Shown: one piece after another, positions 35,999-45,485 of the stretch
Layout of the letters: every line of letters begins with the position of its first letter
Numbering within the stretch: the first letter of the stretch is position 1
DNA from: Cryobacterium levicorallinum
GTDB taxonomy: Bacteria > Actinomycetota > Actinomycetes > Actinomycetales > Microbacteriaceae
Assembly (NCBI RefSeq): GCF_004402405.1
Contig: NZ_SOFE01000011.1
Location: forward strand, 124,001 to 188,000
DNA: 64,000 nucleotides
Reading direction: 5' to 3'
Notes under the pieces: generated by a model
What the model saw: the letters and a program-made list of their open reading frames with translations, nothing else
Databases searched by the model: none
Told to the model about the DNA's origin: nothing
Position numbers and translations under genes: made by a program

Positions 35999-36952
35999 TT
36001 AGAGCTTGGTGACCTGGTCGAAGCTGAGCTCGACCGGCGTCTCACGCTCGAACAGGGAAACGAGCACGATGAGCTTGCCGCTCTCCGGCTTGATCTCGCT
36101 GATCGAACCGGGCAGGCCCGCGAACGAGCCTTCCTTGATCGTGATGGTCTCGCCGATTTCGTAGTCGACCTCAGCAGCGATGACGCGCTGCGCCGACTTT
36201 CCGGGGGCGCCCCCAGCTTTGGTCGGGGCTTCGACGATTTCGACGAGTCCCTTGAGCATGCCGAAGGCCTCTTCGAAGCGCAGCGGCGTGGGGTTGTGGG
36301 CGTTGCCGACGAAGCCGGTCACACCGGGGGTGTGGCGAACAACCGACCAGCTGTCTTCGTCGAGGTCCATGCGCACGAGCACGTAGCCCGGGATGCGCAC
36401 ACGGGTGACCATCTTGCGCTGGCCATTCTTGATCTCGACGACATCTTCCATGGGAACTTCGCACTGGTAGATGAAATCTTCCATCGCCATCGACTGCTTG
36501 CGGTTCTCAATGTTCGACTTCACGCGACGCTCGAAACCGGCGTAGGAGTGAATGACGTACCACTTACCCGGCAGAAAGCGCAGCTCCTTGCGGAAAGCTT
36601 CGTAGGGGTCGATCTCGGCGTCGTCTTCTGCATCTTCGGCGTTGACGAGCTTGCCTTCATCTTCGACGGCTTCGACGGAGGCGTCGGCCTCTTCGGCGGA
36701 ATCAATGTCGAGGGCGCCGTCGACAATGGCGTCAGCTTCGGGATCGGCGGACTCGGCCAGGGCATCGAGAGCGGCGTCGAGGTTGACCTCAACGTCGTTG
36801 TTCTCGTCGATGACGTGCAGGGCAACCTGCTCTGCGGCCTCTACGGAGTCTTCGTCGGCCGCGAGGGTGTTGCCCTCTTGCGCTTCGTCGTCCTCGGAGG
36901 ACTGCTCAGCGGCAGTGGCCCAGTCGACATCGTCGTGCTTCGTCTCAGTCAC
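35999..36952 (-). CDS. nusG: Transcription termination/antitermination protein NusG
   Basis: 317 residues. The first 115 or so residues form a very acidic, low-complexity extension (rich in Glu, Asp, Ala) typical of actinobacterial NusG. The NGN domain starts at [20 protein letters not shown] and includes [12 protein letters not shown] and [11 protein letters not shown]; the C-terminal KOW domain is [18 protein letters not shown]. NusG couples RNA polymerase to Rho or to the ribosome. It lies between secE and rplK. Confidence 0.97.
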   Translation of the reverse strand: MTETKHDDVDWATAAEQSSEDDEAQEGNTLAADEDSVEAAEQVALHVIDENNDVEVNLDAALDALAESADPEADAIVDGALDIDSAEEADASVEAVEDEGKLVNAEDAEDDAEIDPYEAFRKELRFLPGKWYVIHSYAGFERRVKSNIENRKQSMAMEDFIYQCEVPMEDVVEIKNGQRKMVTRVRIPGYVLVRMDLDEDSWSVVRHTPGVTGFVGNAHNPTPLRFEEAFGMLKGLVEIVEAPTKAGGAPGKSAQRVIAAEVDYEIGETITIKEGSFAGLPGSISEIKPESGKLIVLVSLFERETPVELSFDQVTKL

Positions 36953-37052
36953 TAAATCTCAATCCTTATTTGTTCTACGTGTTCAAGTGTGTATGGGCAC
37001 GGGTGCCAGTAATGCTTGGCGGTCCGATCAAAGCGGATGCCGGTGGCGGGAG

Positions 37053-37325
37053 TTATCCCGGCGTTCCGAAGACGTAGAGAACGGCGAGGCCGAACACCCA
37101 GTCCAGGAGCGACACGATGCCCATCATGATGACAACGAAGACGAGCACGACGCCGGTGTAGCTCAGCAGCTCTTTACGAGTCGGAGTGACCACCTTGCGC
37201 AGTTCTGCAAAGACCTGCTTGATAAACAGGGACAGCCGAGCGAAAGGTCCGCGACTTGACTCGCGTGCCATTCGTGCGTTCGCGACGATTTCCTCACCGG
37301 GTTCGTCGACAACTTTTCGGGCCAC
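37053..37325 (-). CDS. secE: Preprotein translocase subunit SecE
   Basis: 90 residues with a single membrane helix (YTGVVLVFVVIMMGIVSLLD) after the amphipathic region FIKQVFAELRKVVTPTRKEL, the conserved SecE signature. The N-terminal 25 residues are a polar extension common in actinobacteria. It stabilises SecY in the translocon. Located directly after tRNA-Trp, the usual order. Confidence 0.96.
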   Translation of the reverse strand: MARKVVDEPGEEIVANARMARESSRGPFARLSLFIKQVFAELRKVVTPTRKELLSYTGVVLVFVVIMMGIVSLLDWVFGLAVLYVFGTPG

Positions 37326-37367
37326 CTGTTTACACCTCTCATGGTCGGCGGACTAACCACCGATGTG

Positions 37368-37440
37368 CAGGGCGGACAGGACTCGAACCTGCAACCTGCG
37401 GTTTTGGAGACCGCTGCTCTACCAATTGAGCCACCACCCT
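37368..37440 (-). tRNA. tRNA-Trp (CCA)
   Basis: 73 bases on the minus strand. Acceptor stem AGGGTGG pairs with CCGCCCT, D-arm GGCTCAATTGGTAGAGC, anticodon arm GCGGTCTCCAAAACCGC with anticodon CCA, and T-arm CAGGTTCGAGTCCTG. The discriminator is G. Its place upstream of secE is conserved in actinobacteria. The 215 bases upstream, to the desaturase stop, hold no gene that I can support. Confidence 0.97.
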
Positions 37441-37656
37441 ATGGAAGTAAATTCACCCTGCAGTTCTACGTTCTCCGGCGATTTACCACTCAGAAAAAGG
37501 CGCAGAAAAGCATGGCAGAATTCAACTACCTTGAACCAGTCTAGGTCACGGACCGGCCACTGTAAAGCTGAGACGAGTTCGCGCCGAAGTACGATCCTTG
37601 TTTCAGTGCTAGCTTGGCACACTCTCGCGGTCGGCGGGATTGCGGCCGGCGACGGG

Positions 37657-39111
37657 TCAGTGACCGTCCAGCCGGCCGATCAGCTTGTGCATCGCGGTCA
37701 TGGCTCCCCCGAGCACGGCCGGGATGCCGCCACCGGGGTGTACCGAGGCGCCCACCCGCCAGAGCCACGGGTGCGCCCGGCTGGTATACCCGGGTCGGTG
37801 GAATGGGCCGCTCTGCCAAAGTGGATTGGTCGCGCCATACAGCGCACCCCCCGCGGAGCCCCAGCCGGCGAAGTAGCGCGGGTCGAGCACGACGTGGTCT
37901 CGGAACAGCTCGGTGATGGGCCGGTCCAGTCCCACTGCGGAGCTGACCCGGGCCATCTCGTCGGCGACCCAGGGAGTGTCGAGATCGTAGTGTCGGCCGT
38001 CGGCAGGCGCGGTGAGGAGCACGGCTACCGTCGGCCGATCGTTGGGATAGATCTCGTTCGGGCGGTAATAGTTCAGGAACGCCATGGTCTGCTCTGGAGC
38101 GACGCCGGCGTCCAGGCTGCGGTGCAGCGCGGCCGGGTCGTCGGGCAGCACCACAGAATGGGTGGCCGTCCCTGCGGGCAGCGGCGCTGCGAGTGACGCG
38201 TAGACGGCCACTCCGGAGCAGGACAGCGACCGCGGTCGCGCTTTCGGCCGTCCAAGGAGCTCGTCGAGCACGCCCCGGTCAAGCCCGCTCACGATCACGT
38301 CTGCCGGGTAGGTCGCCGAAGTCGTCGACACGAGTCCGTTGCGCACAGCCGTGACGGGCTCGCCCGTGTGCACCTGTGCGCCCGCGTGGAGTGCCAGCCG
38401 ATGCAGCGCCAGCGGAAGCTCATTGACTCCGCCTTCGGGGACCCAGACGCCATCGGTGGCCATGATGGCCGGCATGCTCGCATACAGCGCGAGGGTCTGC
38501 CGGGGCGAGACGCCCGCGTTGAGGGTGTGGATGGCGATGACCTCACGCAGTCCGTCGGGCATCCAGGTCAAGCCATCGAGAAAGCCCCGTGTGGTCAGCC
38601 GTCTGCCGTAGAGGCGGAATACCCGGCGCACGGCCGGGAGCGACGCCGGGCTGGCTGGGTCGGCGGTGAGCATGCTCGTGACTTCGGGTCCCAACCCACC
38701 GTGCTCGCGTTCGAACCGGGTCCAGGCCGCATGCCACGGATGCCCCGGCGGCACCGGCAGGGTGACGCTGTCACCGGCATAGAAATACCGACCGACTTCG
38801 GGCAGTTTCTTCAGGGTCAGCGCGGCGACCGCCGCGGCCTCGGCGGGAGCGGACCGCCGGGCGCCGATGGCGTCGTAACGGGCAAGCAATTCCTCCCACA
38901 CCGGGGGGAAGGTGACCAGAGCCGGCCCGGTATCCACGCGCTGCCCGTCGATCTCTAGGCGTCGGCTCTTTCCTCCGATCCAGTCGGATCCTTCCAGCAC
39001 GGTCACCGAGTGCCCGGCGCGGGCCAGCAGAGCGGCGGCGGTCAATCCACCAATGCCGGCACCGAGCACGACGATGCGCCGGGGAGTCGATGGCATGCGG
39101 GATCGCTTCAT
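37657..39111 (-). CDS. Carotenoid desaturase-like FAD oxidoreductase (CrtI/CrtD family)
   Basis: 484 residues. The N-terminal Rossmann motif [20 protein letters not shown] (residues 14-33), [18 protein letters not shown] and [16 protein letters not shown], and the C-terminal [19 protein letters not shown] are hallmarks of the phytoene desaturase family. It may introduce double bonds into a C40-C50 carotenoid. Coupled by ATGA to a UbiA prenyltransferase gene, as CrtD is to the lycopene elongase in C50 carotenoid (bacterioruberin-like) loci, so a CrtD-type 3,4-desaturase is as likely as a CrtI-type. The other carotenoid genes are not in the window. Confidence 0.82.
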   Translation of the reverse strand: MKRSRMPSTPRRIVVLGAGIGGLTAAALLARAGHSVTVLEGSDWIGGKSRRLEIDGQRVDTGPALVTFPPVWEELLARYDAIGARRSAPAEAAAVAALTLKKLPEVGRYFYAGDSVTLPVPPGHPWHAAWTRFEREHGGLGPEVTSMLTADPASPASLPAVRRVFRLYGRRLTTRGFLDGLTWMPDGLREVIAIHTLNAGVSPRQTLALYASMPAIMATDGVWVPEGGVNELPLALHRLALHAGAQVHTGEPVTAVRNGLVSTTSATYPADVIVSGLDRGVLDELLGRPKARPRSLSCSGVAVYASLAAPLPAGTATHSVVLPDDPAALHRSLDAGVAPEQTMAFLNYYRPNEIYPNDRPTVAVLLTAPADGRHYDLDTPWVADEMARVSSAVGLDRPITELFRDHVVLDPRYFAGWGSAGGALYGATNPLWQSGPFHRPGYTSRAHPWLWRVGASVHPGGGIPAVLGGAMTAMHKLIGRLDGH

Positions 39112-39950
39112 GGATACGTTCCTAACAGAATGGCGGCCACGACCTGGGCTCCGGCGACGGAACCAGCAACGTAGGGGAAGATGATTGAGTACCGATAAAG
39201 TCTGTGCGCCGTGACGGGTGTTGGGTCACGCCCCAACGACCACACCAGCCAGCCGGCGATGAGCGCGTTCACCAGCGCTACCGGCCAGTTGATGAGGGCG
39301 AAACCGACGGTGGACAGCGCCCACCAGATGGCGCTCCACACCGTGGCGCCGCGCGCGCCGAGATGCACCGCAGTGGTGTGAATACGCGCAGCGCGGTCCT
39401 CGTCGATGTCCTGCACCGCGTCGTAGGTGTGTTTGGCGACGCTCCAGGCCATCAGCCCGATCGCCGCCGACCAGATCGGCTGCTCACCGACGGCGAGCGG
39501 CACGAACACCAGCGGAAAGGCATACGCGGCGTTACTCAGCGAATCCAAGTAGCGCCGAGCTTTGAAGCGCAGCGGGGGCATCGAGTAGAAGACGAAGATG
39601 ACCGAGTACGCCGCGATCCAGGCCAGCGCTGCAGGCGGCAGCGTGACCAGAAAAAAGACTAGGAAGGGCACGTTGGTCAGGAGGACGCCGAGCACGATCG
39701 GGCGGGTCTCCGAGCCGAGGATTCGAGCACCCTCGTGTCCACCCTTGCGGGCGTTCTGGGCATCCGTTTCTTGGTCGAAGATGTCGTTCACGCCGTAGAT
39801 CAGCAGGTTGAACGGCAGGGTCACCCAGAGTAGGAGGGGCAGCACGTCCCAGCGCCATAAATCGCCGAGGAGCCACATTCCGATGACGGTCGTGCCGATG
39901 GTGTTCACCCACAGCACCGGTCGGGAGATTTGAACCAGGCGCGTAAGCAT
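39108..39950 (-). CDS. UbiA family prenyltransferase (lycopene elongase-like)
   Basis: 280 residues with about eight membrane segments. The first Asp-rich site is YGVNDIFDQETDAQN and the second is DAVQDIDEDRAARIHTT, both needed for Mg-prenyl diphosphate binding. NDIFDxETD with following ARKGG resembles lycopene elongases (CrtEb/LyeJ/LbtC group), which add C5 units to carotenoid ends. Start of the two-gene unit with the desaturase; the gap to the divergent aminotransferase gene (173 bases) must contain both promoters. Menaquinone or chlorophyll-type prenyl transfer is a less likely alternative. Confidence 0.8.
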   Translation of the reverse strand: MLTRLVQISRPVLWVNTIGTTVIGMWLLGDLWRWDVLPLLLWVTLPFNLLIYGVNDIFDQETDAQNARKGGHEGARILGSETRPIVLGVLLTNVPFLVFFLVTLPPAALAWIAAYSVIFVFYSMPPLRFKARRYLDSLSNAAYAFPLVFVPLAVGEQPIWSAAIGLMAWSVAKHTYDAVQDIDEDRAARIHTTAVHLGARGATVWSAIWWALSTVGFALINWPVALVNALIAGWLVWSLGRDPTPVTAHRLYRYSIIFPYVAGSVAGAQVVAAILLGTYP

Positions 39951-40111
39951 TTTCTCACTCTAGCTAGCTCGGCGAGAGATCTCGCTACGAGGCCACACGC
40001 CGCCCCGCCGAAACGACGGTCGAGCAGCACCGCGGCCCCGTCAGGACCTCAGAAGGAGCGGATCGGCCGACCAAGAGTGCTCCCACTGACCGACTCCCGG
40101 GAGGGGATAGC

Positions 40112-40117
40112 TAAACT
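40112..40117 (+). promoter_or_regulatory. Candidate -10 box for a leaderless aminotransferase mRNA
   Basis: TAAACT lies six bases before the GTG start of the aminotransferase gene, with no ribosome binding site between. This is the spacing typical of leaderless transcripts in actinobacteria. Confidence 0.5.
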
Positions 40118-40123
40118 CAACGT

Positions 40124-41326
40124 GTGGCTCACGAACTCAAGCGAATTTCTACCCGCATCGGCTCGATCGCGGAGTCGGCGACCCTCAAGGTCGACGGCAA
40201 GGCCAAGGCGTTACAGGCGGCCGGACGGCCGGTGATCAGCTTCGCGGCGGGGGAACCCGACTTTCTGACGCCCGAGCACATCGTCGAGGCCGCTTTGGTC
40301 GCCGTGCGTGACCCGAAGAACTACCGCTACACCCCGGCAGCCGGACTGCCCGATTTGCGCGAGGCCATTGCCGCCAAAACTCTGCGCGACAGCGGACTCG
40401 CGGTATCGCCGAGCCAGGTCGTGGTGACCAACGGAGGCAAGCAGGCCGTCTATCAGGCCTTCGCCACCCTGCTCGATCCGGGCGACGAGGTCATTGTGCC
40501 GACTCCGTACTGGACCACCTACCCCGAGGCCATCCGCCTGGCCGGTGGCGTGCAGATCGACGTATTCGCCGGCAGCGACCAGGGCTACCTGGTGACCGTC
40601 GAACAGCTTGAGGCCGCGCGCACCCCGCGCAGCAAGGTGCTGTTGTTCGTCTCACCGTCGAACCCCACCGGCGCGGTCTACTCCCCGGAGCAAACCCGAG
40701 CCATCGGTCAGTGGGCCGAGGACAACGGGCTCTGGGTCATCTCCGACGAGATCTACCAGAACCTCACCTATGACGGCGTGCGTGCCGTCTCGATCGTCGA
40801 AGCTGTTCCGGCCTTGGCCGACCGCACCATTCTGGTTAACGGGGTCGCCAAGACCTACGCCATGACCGGCTGGCGCCTGGGCTGGATGGTTGGCCCCGCT
40901 GACGCTATCAAGGCCGCGGCGAACCTGCAGTCGCATCTCTCCTCGAACGTGTCGAACATCTCGCAGCGCGCCGGCATCGCTGCGCTGAACGGCCCCCAGG
41001 AGGCCGCTGAGGGTATGCGCGTTGCCTTCGATCGCCGCCGCAAGCTCATCGTCGCCGAGCTGAACAAGATCCCCGGTGTGGTTACCCCCACCCCGCAGGG
41101 CGCCTTCTACGTCTACCCCGACGTCACCGGCCTGCTCGGCCGCTCGTGGGGCGGAGCTACACCGACGTCCTCGCTCGAACTGGCCGACCTCATCCTCGAT
41201 CAGGCCGAGGTGGCGGTCGTTCCCGGTGAGGCCTTCGGACCGAGCGGGTTCCTGCGCATGTCCTACGCGCTCGGCGACGATGCCCTCCTCGAGGGAATCC
41301 AGCGCCTGCAGCGGCTGTTCGCCTAG
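40124..41326 (+). CDS. aspC: Pyridoxal phosphate-dependent aminotransferase (aspartate type)
   Basis: Class I aminotransferase of 400 residues. Motifs: [49 protein letters not shown], and the PLP-lysine block [18 protein letters not shown], with the C-terminal Arg motif FLRMSYALG that binds the substrate carboxylate. Probably an aspartate transaminase. The GTG start has no ribosome site but has a -10-like box at the leaderless distance. Located near secE-nusG as in many actinobacteria. Confidence 0.93.
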   Translation: MAHELKRISTRIGSIAESATLKVDGKAKALQAAGRPVISFAAGEPDFLTPEHIVEAALVAVRDPKNYRYTPAAGLPDLREAIAAKTLRDSGLAVSPSQVVVTNGGKQAVYQAFATLLDPGDEVIVPTPYWTTYPEAIRLAGGVQIDVFAGSDQGYLVTVEQLEAARTPRSKVLLFVSPSNPTGAVYSPEQTRAIGQWAEDNGLWVISDEIYQNLTYDGVRAVSIVEAVPALADRTILVNGVAKTYAMTGWRLGWMVGPADAIKAAANLQSHLSSNVSNISQRAGIAALNGPQEAAEGMRVAFDRRRKLIVAELNKIPGVVTPTPQGAFYVYPDVTGLLGRSWGGATPTSSLELADLILDQAEVAVVPGEAFGPSGFLRMSYALGDDALLEGIQRLQRLFA

Positions 41327-41405
41327 TACGGCATCCGTCGACTGATGGATGAGGGAGACAACCATCGGAGGAGGTACGGGGGCGCGGAAGTGAGATCATG
41401 AATCC

Positions 41406-42350
41406 ATGACAGCCACACCCCCGGTCGTGCAGGTGCGCGACCTGCAGAAATCGTATGGCAGTGTCGAGGCCGTGCGCGGCGTGAGCTTCTCGATCGAGGC
41501 CGGGGAAACCTTCGCCCTGCTCGGCCCGAATGGCGCCGGCAAGAGCACGACGATCGAGATTCTCGAGGGCTACCGTGATCGTTCCGGCGGTGAGGTGAGC
41601 GTGCTTGGCATTGATCCGCACCACGGCGGCTTGGATTGGAAGGCCCGCATCGGCATTGTGCTGCAGACCAGCAACGAGAGCGGCAATGCGACCGTGACCG
41701 AGCAGCTGCGCCACTTCGCCGGGTTCTATCCCCATCCCCGCGACGTCGACGAGGTCATCGACGCGGCGGGTCTGCGCGAGAAGGCGAAAACCCGCATCAG
41801 CAAGCTTTCCGGCGGGCAGCGCCGCCGAGTGGATGTCGCCCTCGGCATTATCGGACGCCCCGAGCTGCTGTTTCTCGACGAACCGACCACAGGCTTCGAC
41901 CCCGAGGCCCGGCATCAGTTTTGGAACCTGATTCGCGGACTCAAGGCGGAAGGCACCACCATCCTGCTGACAACCCACTACCTCGACGAGGCCGCGCAAC
42001 TCGGCGACCGTGCCGGAATCATCGTCGGTGGCCGGCTCATCGACATCGGCCCGCTCGACACAATCGGCGGAGCGGATGCCCGCGTTCCGGTCGTGCGCTG
42101 GCGTGACGGCAACGGATTGGTGCGCGAGGAGCGCACGAGCCGCCCGGCGCAGGTCGTGGCGGACCGAGTCGCCAGCGGCAAGGGCGCCGAACTCGAAGGT
42201 CTTGAGGTGATCCGACCAAGCCTCGAAGACGTGTACCTGTCCCTCGTGCGCGGTCACGAAGCGACGGCCGCCGGGAACGAAGCTGCCACGTCCGCCCCTG
42301 AGGCTCGGCCCGATCCAAGCCGGCTCACCGACAAGGACGTGCGAGCATGA
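41406..42350 (+). CDS. ABC transporter ATP-binding protein (ABC-2 exporter)
   Basis: 314 residues. Walker A GPNGAGKS at 40-47, signature LSGGQRRRVDVALG, Walker B LLFLDEPTTGFD, switch HYLDEA preceded by LLTTH. The C-terminal 80 residues are an accessory domain seen in DrrA-like ATPases. The last residues are Ala/Pro-rich. It overlaps the permease gene by ATGA, so they form an ABC-2 drug or polyketide-type exporter. Substrate unknown. Confidence 0.92.
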   Translation: MTATPPVVQVRDLQKSYGSVEAVRGVSFSIEAGETFALLGPNGAGKSTTIEILEGYRDRSGGEVSVLGIDPHHGGLDWKARIGIVLQTSNESGNATVTEQLRHFAGFYPHPRDVDEVIDAAGLREKAKTRISKLSGGQRRRVDVALGIIGRPELLFLDEPTTGFDPEARHQFWNLIRGLKAEGTTILLTTHYLDEAAQLGDRAGIIVGGRLIDIGPLDTIGGADARVPVVRWRDGNGLVREERTSRPAQVVADRVASGKGAELEGLEVIRPSLEDVYLSLVRGHEATAAGNEAATSAPEARPDPSRLTDKDVRA

Positions 42351-43201
42351 GCGCCACGATAATGAGCACCCGCCCGCAGCACACAGCTCCGAGCACGCTC
42401 GCGCTCGGCCTGTCCCGCATCGGCTATGAAACACGCCTGTACTTTCGCTCCCCCGACACCCTGTTGTTCACGTTCTTTTTCCCCTTCATCATGCTTGGCA
42501 TTTTCACCGCCGCGTTCAGCTCCTCCGGAAATATCGGTGCCAATCCCGACGGTACCGGCGGCGTCAGCGTGGGCGCCTACTACCTGCCGGGAATGCTCGC
42601 CGCCGGCATGCTTCTCTCCGGTGTGCAGAACCTCGCCGTCGATATCGCCGGCGAGAAAAGCGACGGCACCCTCAAACGCCTGGGCGGCACCCCGCTGTCC
42701 CCACTGAGCTATTTCCTCGGCAAGATCGGACAGGTGTTCGTCACCGCAATTCTTCAGGCCGGCCTCCTACTTCTCGTGGCGCGGCTGGTGCTCGATATCG
42801 CGCTGCCGAGCGAACCGGAGAAGTGGGCAACCTTCGCCTGGGTGTTTGTGTTCGGCGTGATCACGAGCGCGTTTCTCGGCATCGCGCTGTCGGCGGTGCC
42901 TCGGTCGGGGCGCAGCGCCACGGCCGTTGTGGCTCCCGTAGTGCTCGTGCTGCAGTTCATCTCGGGCGTCTACCTGCAGTTCACGACGCTGCCCGAGTGG
43001 ATGCAGAACCTGGCGAGCATTTTTCCGCTCAAATGGATGGCGCAGGGCATGCGTTCTGTCTTCCTTCCGGAAAGCTTCGCTGCTGCCGAGCAGAGCGGCA
43101 CCTGGGATTTGCCTTGGGTGGCCGGCGCCCTCGGCGTCTGGCTGGTGCTGGGGCTTGTGCTGAGCCGGGTGACGTTTCGTTGGATTCGACGCGACGCGTG
43201 A
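42347..43201 (+). CDS. ABC-2 type transporter permease
   Basis: 284 residues with six membrane segments. The family block GVQNLAVDIAGEKSDGTLKRLGGTPLSP and the helix ending FISGVYLQFTTLPEWMQN match DrrB/ABC-2 permeases, which move drugs or lipids outward. The N-terminal 30 residues are soluble. Co-translated with the ATPase upstream. Ends 22 bases before the convergent response regulator gene. Confidence 0.9.
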   Translation: MSATIMSTRPQHTAPSTLALGLSRIGYETRLYFRSPDTLLFTFFFPFIMLGIFTAAFSSSGNIGANPDGTGGVSVGAYYLPGMLAAGMLLSGVQNLAVDIAGEKSDGTLKRLGGTPLSPLSYFLGKIGQVFVTAILQAGLLLLVARLVLDIALPSEPEKWATFAWVFVFGVITSAFLGIALSAVPRSGRSATAVVAPVVLVLQFISGVYLQFTTLPEWMQNLASIFPLKWMAQGMRSVFLPESFAAAEQSGTWDLPWVAGALGVWLVLGLVLSRVTFRWIRRDA

Positions 43202-43222
43202 GCCTGGCCTGAGGCCCGGGCG

Positions 43223-43933
43223 CTAAAGCAGTTTGCGCGCGAGCGCCCAGGCGGTCAGTTCGTGGCGGCTGGACAGTTGCAATTTGCGCAGTACCGCCGA
43301 CACGTGGGTTTCCACGGTCTTGGCGGCGATGAAGAGGGTGCTCGCGACTTCTTTGTAGCTGTAGCCGCGGGCGATGAGGCGCATCACCTCGGTCTCGCGG
43401 GCGGAGAGCCGGTCGAGTTCCTCCGTGGTTTCGGCGGTCTCGCCGGCGACGGCGCCGAAGGCGTCGAGCACGAACCCGGCCAGGCGCGGCGAGAACACGG
43501 CATCACCCTCGGCGACGCGGCGGGCGGCCTCGGAGACCTCGGCCCCGGAGGCGCTCTTGGTGATGTAGCCGCGGGCACCGGCCCGAATGACGCTCACCAC
43601 GTCGTCGGCGGCATCCGACACGCTGAGCGCCAGAAACAGGGTGTGCGGGGCGTGCGGCGCCGCCTCGCGAATGACTTCGGTGCCGCCCCCGCCGCGGCCG
43701 CCGGGCAGGTGCACGTCGAGCAGTACGACTCGCGGCTGAAGTTCGATCACGGCCGCGATCGCGGCGTCGACCGTCGCCGCCTCACCAAGCACGACGATGT
43801 TCGCGTCGAGCTCGGCGCGCAGCCCCGAACGGAAGATGGAGTGATCGTCGACGATGAGTACGGGCAGGCCAGCGGATGCCGCGGCCGGCATTGTGGCCGC
43901 AGGGCCGCTTTGGCTCGGGTCATGGTTGGTCAT
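43223..43933 (-). CDS. NarL/LuxR family response regulator
   Basis: 236 residues. Receiver domain at about 23-140 with VDDHSIFRSGL and phospho-acceptor Asp73 (VVLLDVHLPG), LuxR-type helix-turn-helix at about 170-235 (LSARETEVMRLIARGYSYKE and KTVETHVSAVLRKL). A glycine loop GGRGGGG follows the phosphorylation site, longer than usual. Overlaps by ATGA the kinase gene upstream. Together with the PspC proteins it forms a cell-envelope stress module. Confidence 0.94.
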   Translation of the reverse strand: MTNHDPSQSGPAATMPAAASAGLPVLIVDDHSIFRSGLRAELDANIVVLGEAATVDAAIAAVIELQPRVVLLDVHLPGGRGGGGTEVIREAAPHAPHTLFLALSVSDAADDVVSVIRAGARGYITKSASGAEVSEAARRVAEGDAVFSPRLAGFVLDAFGAVAGETAETTEELDRLSARETEVMRLIARGYSYKEVASTLFIAAKTVETHVSAVLRKLQLSSRHELTAWALARKLL

Positions 43934-45357
43934 CGCACGCTCGTTTCGGTGTGCTGCTCATCATTCGCCTGCGTGGCGGCCGCAGCGGGCAGGGTCAGCA
44001 GAATCTCGGTTCCGGTGCCGCCGGGGCCCGGGCGCACGGCGGCGTTGCCACCAGCCCGGCGCATCCGCCCGAGAATGGATTCGCGCACGCCGAGCCGATC
44101 TTTGGAAATCTGGTCAACCCGAAAGCCTGGCCCGCGGTCGGTCACGCTGAGTTGAACGCCCCGGGCGCCCGTCTCGAGATACACCGACACCGCTCCGCCG
44201 GCATGCCGGGCCGCATTGAGCATGGCCTCACGGGCGGCGGCGGCGAGTGCTTCTCGGGTGTCGGCAGACGGCGAGTCGGAGCTGCCGGCCGACCCCACGC
44301 CCATACCCACTCCGACCGTCACCACCTCGAAATGCACTGCGAAGTCCTCTTCGATCTCGCCCGCGATGCGGCGCAGCGCGGTGGCAAGATCGGTCGCCGG
44401 TTCGCCGCTGCCGCCACGAGTTCCGGTGAACAGCCACTCGCGCAGTTCGCGTTCCTGAGCCCGAGCGAGCCGCGCGACGTCACTGTGCGGGCCAGCCTTC
44501 TGCTGAATGAGCGCGAGAGTCTGCAGCACGGAGTCGTGCAGGTGCGCGGCAATGTCGGCCCGCTCGGCCTCTCGCGCCCGCGCGGCGCGTTCGTCGGCGA
44601 GGTCGCTCCACAGGCGCAGCAGCCACGGAGCGGTGACCACTGCCACTCCCAGCAAAACGGATGCCGCCGCCAAAATAACCGTCCACGCGTTCGGGTTGGT
44701 GCCGGTCACGAAAAATAGCAGAATGCCGACGGCGACCAGCACGAGCGCCCCGAGAATGCGCACGAGCAACGCCGAGGATTGCTGCGCCGCACCACTGCGA
44801 ATGTCAGCGAACTGGCGCCAGGCCAGCGCGGTTCCGGCGAGTACGACAATCGCGGGAACCACCACGGCGAGCGGAATGTCGGCGCCGAGGCGGCTCGCTA
44901 CGAGGGCACCGCCGGCGGCCAGCAGGGCGAGCCCGAGCAGGATTTCAGTGACGGGCGCGGCGCGCGCGGAGTCGGCATCCGTTTTAACGGCGGGCGCAAC
45001 GGGACTGGCGAACCGGGAGCCGCCGGGTGACACGGCACCGGGTGAAATAGCATAGGGCGACACAACATAGGGCGACACGACACCGGGAACCGCGGCGGAG
45101 CTGGCCAGGGGCGCCAGGCCGCGGGGTGACGTCGACGAGACGCGACTTGAGCGGGCTAGGCTCGACTTGGGCAGCGGGTCGGCGGCCACCCCGCCCGACG
45201 GAACCGTGCCCCAGAGCCACGCATAGAGCAGAACGCCGAAACCGCCGCAGAGGCTCAGCAGCACGGTCAGCAAACGAACGGTGACCACCGGAAAACCTGT
45301 GTGCTCGGCGAACCCCGCGCACACGCCGCCCACGAGGCGCAGCCGGGGCCGAGTCAT
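43930..45357 (-). CDS. PspC-domain sensor histidine kinase (HisKA_3 type)
   Basis: 475 residues. The N-terminal PspC domain is RPRLRLVGGVCAGFAEHTGF, with a hydrophobic partner helix and several further membrane segments around 130-260. The kinase domain has ERADIAAHLHDSVLQTLALI (His of the HisKA_3 box) and an HATPase with EAMLNAARHAGG and DRGPGFRVDQI. The ATG at 45357 was chosen to give the PspC domain at the N-terminus; other starts lie upstream. Between lies a repeat-like segment of GVVSPYVVSPYAISPGAVSP. Coupled to the downstream response regulator gene. Confidence 0.88.
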   Translation of the reverse strand: MTRPRLRLVGGVCAGFAEHTGFPVVTVRLLTVLLSLCGGFGVLLYAWLWGTVPSGGVAADPLPKSSLARSSRVSSTSPRGLAPLASSAAVPGVVSPYVVSPYAISPGAVSPGGSRFASPVAPAVKTDADSARAAPVTEILLGLALLAAGGALVASRLGADIPLAVVVPAIVVLAGTALAWRQFADIRSGAAQQSSALLVRILGALVLVAVGILLFFVTGTNPNAWTVILAAASVLLGVAVVTAPWLLRLWSDLADERAARAREAERADIAAHLHDSVLQTLALIQQKAGPHSDVARLARAQERELREWLFTGTRGGSGEPATDLATALRRIAGEIEEDFAVHFEVVTVGVGMGVGSAGSSDSPSADTREALAAAAREAMLNAARHAGGAVSVYLETGARGVQLSVTDRGPGFRVDQISKDRLGVRESILGRMRRAGGNAAVRPGPGGTGTEILLTLPAAAATQANDEQHTETSVR

Positions 45358-45485
45358 CCGTTCTGTTCTCACGTGTTTATCCAAGCACGCCCCACCGACA
45401 CGACGGAACCCGCGCAGAATCAATCAGGGTTCAATCAGGGTCATCCCCCATGGCCGCGGTTTGGGCGCGCTGCCAGACTCGAATC

